Part shown: in pieces, positions 60,101 through 64,000 of the stretch | Numbering within the stretch: the stretch's first letter is position 1 | Layout: each line of letters opens with the position of its first letter | NCBI GenBank assembly: GCA_963978905.1 | Contig: OZ022258.1 | Coordinates: forward strand, 32,673,282 to 32,737,281 | Origin: Trichostrongylus colubriformis | Taxonomy: Eukaryota; Nematoda; Chromadorea; Rhabditida; Trichostrongylidae | Length of the DNA stretch: 64,000 nt | Reading direction: 5' to 3' | Notes under the pieces: model-generated | The model's database searches: none | The model's input: only the letters and a program-made list of their open reading frames with translations | What the model was told of the DNA's origin: nothing | Position numbers and translations under genes: made by a program

Positions 60101-62226
60101 AAAATACTTTTTAATCGAGGCATTTTCTTGGCAATGAGAAATGAGTGCGGTCCAACGCTGGTGACGCCGGAGGGGGTAACACTTGCAGAGCAAAGAATAT
60201 GAAGTAGAGATAGCCAGCGGTGTAACAGTGGGAAAAGAACCAAATAAAAAAACCCAAGAGATAGGACCGTGGAGAGCCATTTGCCCTTCGCACCTCTCTG
60301 CGTCACTATCCTGTGGGGTAGAAGCAGATGGGAGAAAGACTAGATCAGCCGGCCGCGACTGTTGTCTTGCCATCGTCGGTGAATCCGCCGGCGGATGGAC
60401 AGCAGCACGACCCGCAGTGCTGCGAGATAGTAATAAGACGTCAAACCTCGCTTTTTCAACAGTTTCTGTAAACCCATTTCTCACTCTCTCCTTACCTCTC
60501 ACGGTGCCTTTGAACTGTCAAGCCAAGGAGTCATTTGGGGACAGCGGAGCCACCACAATGTATGAATCCTTTGTGGTTTGGCAGGTAGCAGCTTTTACAG
60601 GTCCGAGAGCTTGTTATGGACCAAGAATCGAGAAGCTGCTGGCGAACAGAATCTGAATAGCTTCTGTTACTTTTGCATCAATCATGGTATTCCGCCAGAT
60701 TGCAGTTACTTACACATAGGAGTATTTGTACATGGTGGTGCAATTTTTGGACAGGCAGCTGGTGTGATTTTGCTGATTATTAATTAGGTATAATGATGGG
60801 TGTGCGGCGTTATGTCAAATTTCCGCCGGCGTCGCTTTCGCACCGCCATCAGCGCGAGTTGCCGCCGCCGGTTTCATAAGACTGTCAAAGTACCAACGCG
60901 CACCGCTCAAAAAGCAGTGGGCTGGCACTGTGAGAGTTCTTCAGCGAAATAGTACTCAAATACCCTGGATAGAGTAGAATATGGTGCTATCGCAATGAAG
61001 GGGCGTCTTACGACAAGATGCTCAGCTAAGCATCTCTGAGGGCCGATTTTCACACTCAAACGCATATTTTTGCCTAGACTTTGGTGAAGTAAGGAAGGGT
61101 TTCTCCCCCATTTAAGCTTAGGTAAACCAGCGTCCATAGTGGGATGGTTACCGTGACCTAGAATACAAAGAAATATTTCAAGCACATAACAATTTGACAC
61201 TTCGAACAACAAAACAACGTGAGTACTTCAAACAAAGGAGAAACAGACACCTGATCATAAAAAGACAATAGTAATATAACAAGTGAAAGAAATTCTCCAA
61301 TAACGTGATAGCGACTGTGCGCAATCGCACGCAAGAATAACAGCTCGCACTTGCCGCACGGAAATTCGACGCTACACACCCTACAGTATTTAGTAGAGGT
61401 GTTAGGTGGGTGTGTCAGCGAAGAGAAGACGTGTAGTGCCCAGTTCCAATGTTCCATCTTTTCCCAGCGTCGCAACACCTCTTGCTCGGTATATATTTGG
61501 CTTTTACTCTTTTCGCTCGAATTGCTGGCCTCAGACCCTTCGAGTACGCTTCTGCTAGAGCCGCCAGCATCCTGCGTTATAAGCGTGGTATCCTGTTTTA
61601 TAATTTTTCACTTCGTTATATCTCCAAAGTTTCTAAGTGTCTTTTATTACTTTTTGTTCCTAGTGCAGTGTAAAGGCTGTTTAACATCAGCGATACTGTG
61701 CTGCAACACAAAGAATGAGCCATGAAAAAAGTTAGACAGTGATGTAACAAACCCTTCCATTTCTCAAATAATTTGAAAGATTTGTTGCACAATTTGTTAA
61801 TAGATCAAAAGTTATTCTCTGTACTGAGATCCCTGAATGTTGAATTGCTCACACTGCCTCACAGTACTGTGTCGATATGTTTCACTCATGTTTCTGAAAC
61901 AGGCCGTTATTTCAGCTCACCACTTATCACAATATCTTCCGTAGTAGACATGGTGCACCACCGCTGGAATACGACTATACCCTGGAAAGGGCTGCACAGA
62001 ATTGGGCCAATAGCCTTGGTAGCAGAAGAAGTTGTCTAGTGCATGAAGTTCCCAGAAGGTACTTGTGATTTCTTACAATTTTTCATATAACGAGTCTTCA
62101 TATGTTGCTCAGATACGGAGAGAATTTGTTCTACTTTGGCGCGAAGAAATTCCCAAGTGCTCACGTGATGGCACAGTTGATTACTCAGAGTTTCTATATG
62201 GAAGGAGTGGGATACGACTACAACAG
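53653..62226 (+). CDS. secreted CAP (SCP/TAPS) domain protein gene, 9 exons seen, 3' end beyond window
   Basis: Exons: 53653-53712, 53783-53877, 53946-54010, 54080-54210, 55902-55966, 56041-56281, 57071-57160, 61916-62058, 62113-62226. All introns are GT-AG and all phases fit, giving 334 codons. Residues 1-20 form a signal peptide (MACRRDVLIFISLFTLIYGE). About 230 unrecognised residues with six cysteines follow. Then comes the first part of a CAP domain, with TYHNIFRSRHGAPPLEYD and the hallmark RYGENLF. CAP proteins are extracellular and include abundant nematode secreted proteins; their biochemical role varies. The last CAP motifs (HYTQ/W region) are missing, so at least one more exon lies downstream. 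Joining exons 7 and 8 over a 4.8-kb intron rests on strand and phase only; two genes remain possible. Introns 4, 6 and 7 hold MITEs. Confidence 0.68.
54965..55190 (+). repeat. dispersed repeat R1, copy 3, in intron 4
   Basis: It shares GATACGCCGC-type start, CAGTGCTTTTATCCTCCCAG and a GGTACCAATCTGCCGAC core with copies at 7485 and 17600. The VSAFIL and TNLPT frame is preserved but followed by other residues. It has more changes than the other two. Confidence 0.7.
55461..55755. mobile_element. MITE-C copy 2, in intron 4 of the CAP gene
   Basis: Matches 30024-30345 in the same orientation. It shares GGCTG, GGTGCACCCTCACG, TTCCAACGTGGCGGTCACGT and ACACAACACCATGAGGGTGC. The inverted ends are recognisable but diverged. 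Confidence 0.72.
56727..56943. mobile_element. MITE-A copy 4, in intron 6 of the CAP gene
   Basis: The right end GCGAAATCCTGTCTTAACGA and TACGCACCC match the family. The left end (TGATCCTTATAACAGCACTT) is eroded. The interior shares GCGGCGTGCTTCGCGA and TGCGAGCTATGC-type words. It is the most diverged of the four larger copies. Confidence 0.65.
58622..59169. mobile_element. palindromic MITE, about 548 bp, in intron 7
   Basis: Arms of about 165 bp: CACTATTGACCGAGAGCTAC at the left, and the complement of CACTATTTACCCAGAGCTAC at the right. Shared inner words are GCTGCAAACTTCTACCC, ATTTTTGGAAA and CACGAATATGACA. The last is close to the internal motif of the 14580-15018 element. Centre and flanks carry CTTGGCGCCTACGCC-like palindromes. 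No duplication is visible. Confidence 0.75.
59639..59791. mobile_element. Tourist-like MITE, 153 bp, in intron 7
   Basis: GGACGCTTTCATACTCTGCG at the left, and the complement of GGCCGCTTTCATACTTTGCG at the right. The interior is repeats of GACGCCGTC with CGCCGGTGACGGCGTC palindromes. Flanks TGA (59636-59638) and TAA (59792-59794) fit a decayed TWA duplication. Same family as 39386-39476. Confidence 0.85.
60914..61285. repeat. direct repeat D1, copy 1, in intron 7
   Basis: It matches 62397-62795 over most of its length. Shared words include GAGTAGAATATGGTGCTATC, TTTTTGCC, TTAAGCTTAGGTAAAC-like text and CTTCAAACA. It lies about 630 bp before the first CAP exon. Confidence 0.75.
61916..62226 (+). 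CDS. CAP-domain exons 8 and 9
   Basis: Exon 61916-62058 (143 nt) reads LTTYHNIFRSRHGAPPLEYD, followed by YTLERAAQNWANSLGSR. This is the first CAP helix, with the conserved His region (YHNIFRSRHGAPPL). Exon 62113-62226 (114 nt) begins RYGENLF, one of the family signature motifs, and continues MAQLITQSFYMEGVGYDYNR. The acceptors TTTCAG and GCTCAG and the donors GTACTT and GTATGA are good. Splicing within Arg (AG/A) is in phase. If these exons are a separate gene, its own start exon was not found between 57160 and 61915. Confidence 0.88.
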
Positions 62227-62311
62227 GTATGACTATTCGACTGCACTCTACTCTTGGGCTTTCTTGTCCTAAAGTACTAGCTTAGTACTTGAAATAGACG
62301 TATGCATATCA

Positions 62312-62365
62312 TTAGGTCAAGATTTCGCATTGCGGCGTCGCACTTGCGGTGTCTACAGCGCAATA
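62312..62365. repeat. MITE-A end fragment
   Basis: ATTAGGTCAAGATTTCGCATTGCGGCG-like text resembles the left end of MITE-A (CAGGATTTCGCAC) but lacks a matching right end. It lies directly after the last visible exon. Confidence 0.4.
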
Positions 62366-62396
62366 TGCCGCAACCGGTTGCGATCCCACTCAGAAC

Positions 62397-62795
62397 GCAG
62401 TGCGCTGGTACTTCGGGAGTTTTCTGGAAAGACAGTACCCAGGTACTTTAAAAGAGTAGAATATGGTGCTATCGCAGTGTGAAGAGCATCTTTTAAAAAA
62501 TGCACACTCAAGCATCTTTGAGGAGTCAATCTGCACACTCAAGCGTATACTTTTGCCCGAGCCTTAGTGAATGATGGAGGGATTGCTTCCCATTTCTAGG
62601 CACAGGTAAACTAGGGTTCGTAGGGAGAATGCCCCTCATTGCGACAGCACCTAGAATTAATAGAAATACTTCAAACACACAACACTACAAACACTTCAAA
62701 GAAACAATTTGAACAATAACAAGTACTAAAATATTTTGGACAAAATGGAAACAGACTCTCGTACATAAAAAGGCATAATGGTAACATAAAAAGTA
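62397..62795. repeat. direct repeat D1, copy 2
   Basis: Second copy of 60914-61285, beginning GCAGTGCGCTGGTACTTC, about 170 bp after the last visible CAP exon. It also has AAATACTTCAAACACACAAC near its end. Its copy-to-copy divergence is roughly a fifth of positions by eye. Confidence 0.75.
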
Positions 62796-62799
62796 AAAG

Positions 62800-63865
62800 T
62801 AATACTAACGATGACATAATAACGATGACAATCAGAAAATAATTCATTTGGGCGTGAAACTTTTGAGCATATGTACGTAATCACATGGGGAAAAACCCGT
62901 TCGTCGCGTGCGTCCGCGCGAAATCTCGACCAAACGATGTACACCCGATATACATCCACTTAGCACAATGCTCGAAGGTATGGGCTTCCATCCAGTGGCG
63001 AAAATTCTTTGATACTCGCTGTCTGGCAACTAAGCAAACAGCCAGACAAAATCCTAGGTATCTTTTATTTGCCTTAGTCCCATAGCTTACATATAAACTT
63101 TGCCAGCCAGAAATATTAGAACGAGAGCGTGGTGGAGAAGGAGTCGTTCGGCGTTGCGAATTCACCAATGGCGATGAGTGTGTAGCACTTTTACAATAGC
63201 TGCGGAGTGGAATCAAATCAGGGAAACGCACAGCGCGATGGGACCGGCTCATGCACCATACCTCTCGCCAGTTGCAGGCGAAAGCTGCGCGGACGATTAC
63301 CAAGCGTGAAAAGTCAGTACTTGTACTGGTTAAGGGCGTTAGTTAGGAGTTTGGTGAAGCAGTGCAGAAGAAAGCAGCAAAGCAGGCAATGTAATTTATC
63401 ATGTAGTGCTTCTTGCTAGACAATCGCCGTGACCGCTCTACAGATCCATGCAACAATTGGAAAACTGAAAATGGGTTTCTGAACAGAATCGATAACATCC
63501 GAGTGGTTCCTCAAACCAGTCGAATATGTTACAAAAAAAGGAGCAGGTGAAGTGTGTGTTTTGAACTGCCCAACCACGTTCAGCCGTTTAAACATGAAGG
63601 GAGAAGCGTGATATCCGCGAAACTGTCACAGTGCCAAAACGCGAAAAAAGGTCATTTGCGGGAAGACTAGAGCAACAGTTGCAAGATCAAGAAAAAACAT
63701 TTTGAAGAGAGGGGAACTTTGAAATGCAGATAAAGTGGTATGCGTGATACAACGTGATACTCTAGCGAGAGAGGTTCAGCATAGCGTGAAGTGATCTTCC
63801 GTTACCATTTTCCATTTTGCATCTAATAGGATGCTTGAAGAGATCGTCCACGGAAATTTTTTTTC
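62800..63865. other. no feature recognised; next CAP exon not seen
   Basis: I searched for an exon carrying the later CAP motifs on the plus strand and found none. Frames on both strands (for example 62881-63303 minus) lack motifs. The gene's remaining exon or exons are expected beyond the window. Confidence 0.4.
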
Positions 63866-64000
63866 ATTTAGGCCGCATGCAAAGTTTTACGCAGGAAAAT
63901 GTGAATACGGCTAAGATACAGCATCACAAAGTCTCGGGCGGGCGGGCGGAGCCTTAAAGCAAGTGCCCACCCCGTCGTTCGCCGCGGTCGGAGACACATT
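63866..64000. mobile_element. left arm of the 26.75-kb palindromic element, cut by window end
   Basis: GGCTAAGATACAGC, GGGCGGAGCC, AAGCAAG and CACCCCGTCGT line up with 26830-26968 in the same orientation. Only the arm is inside the window, so its symmetry cannot be checked. Confidence 0.65.

Noticed and set aside
60071..60656. Overlapping frames of 143 (minus) and 157 (plus) codons in intron 7 of the CAP gene
   Set aside because: Neither has a motif. A possible exon at 60595-60787 does not fit the phase between exons 7 and 8 and ends in a stop.

Overview
The window looks like nuclear DNA of a parasitic clade V nematode, most likely a strongylid/hookworm-type genome. This is inferred from texture: one gene with short exons and long introns, a secreted CAP (SCP/TAPS) protein, abundant mariner and Penelope-like relics, and a very dense population of inverted-repeat mini-transposons. 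There are no operons, ribosome binding sites, rRNA, convincing tRNAs or CRISPR arrays. Most of the short open frames in the window are what chance would give in 64 kb.

Layout. 1-18 kb is gene-poor and holds a mariner-type MITE (5.6-6.1 kb), perfect hairpins (7.3 and 16.5 kb), a 440-bp foldback element with an 8-bp target duplication (14.6-15.0 kb), and two of three copies of a dispersed repeat called R1 here (7.5 and 17.6 kb). A pogo/Tigger-type transposase relic lies at 18.4-19.3 kb. From 23.9 to 34.4 kb there is a field of MITEs: a Tourist-like element, two copies of a TTAGGGG-ended element, copies of a family called MITE-A here, and several large palindromes. A diverged tandem repeat follows at 32.6-33.4 kb.

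From 34.4 to 39.4 kb the sequence is visibly AT-rich and contains a broken Penelope-like element (PLE) whose GIY-YIG endonuclease lies upstream of its reverse transcriptase. A decayed mariner nested inside another inverted-repeat element occupies 39.6-41.5 kb, and a second, minus-strand PLE lies at 41.9-43.1 kb. A 672-bp mariner-type MITE (46.8 kb), a 483-bp MITE (47.7 kb), a 1.4-kb palindrome built of mirrored tandem units (50.65-52.04 kb) and a mariner 3' fragment (52.2-52.6 kb) follow.

The only host gene I can support runs on the plus strand from 53653 past 62226. Nine exons with compatible splice phases encode a signal peptide, about 230 residues of an N-terminal region I do not recognise, and the first part of a CAP domain containing the YGENLF motif. 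The rest of the CAP domain must lie beyond the window, because no further exon is visible. The introns are packed with MITEs, and a pair of roughly 0.4-kb direct repeats brackets the two CAP exons.

Functionally the window is one secreted-protein gene in a landscape built by DNA transposons, their non-autonomous derivatives and Penelope-like retroelements. No transposase or reverse transcriptase here is intact.
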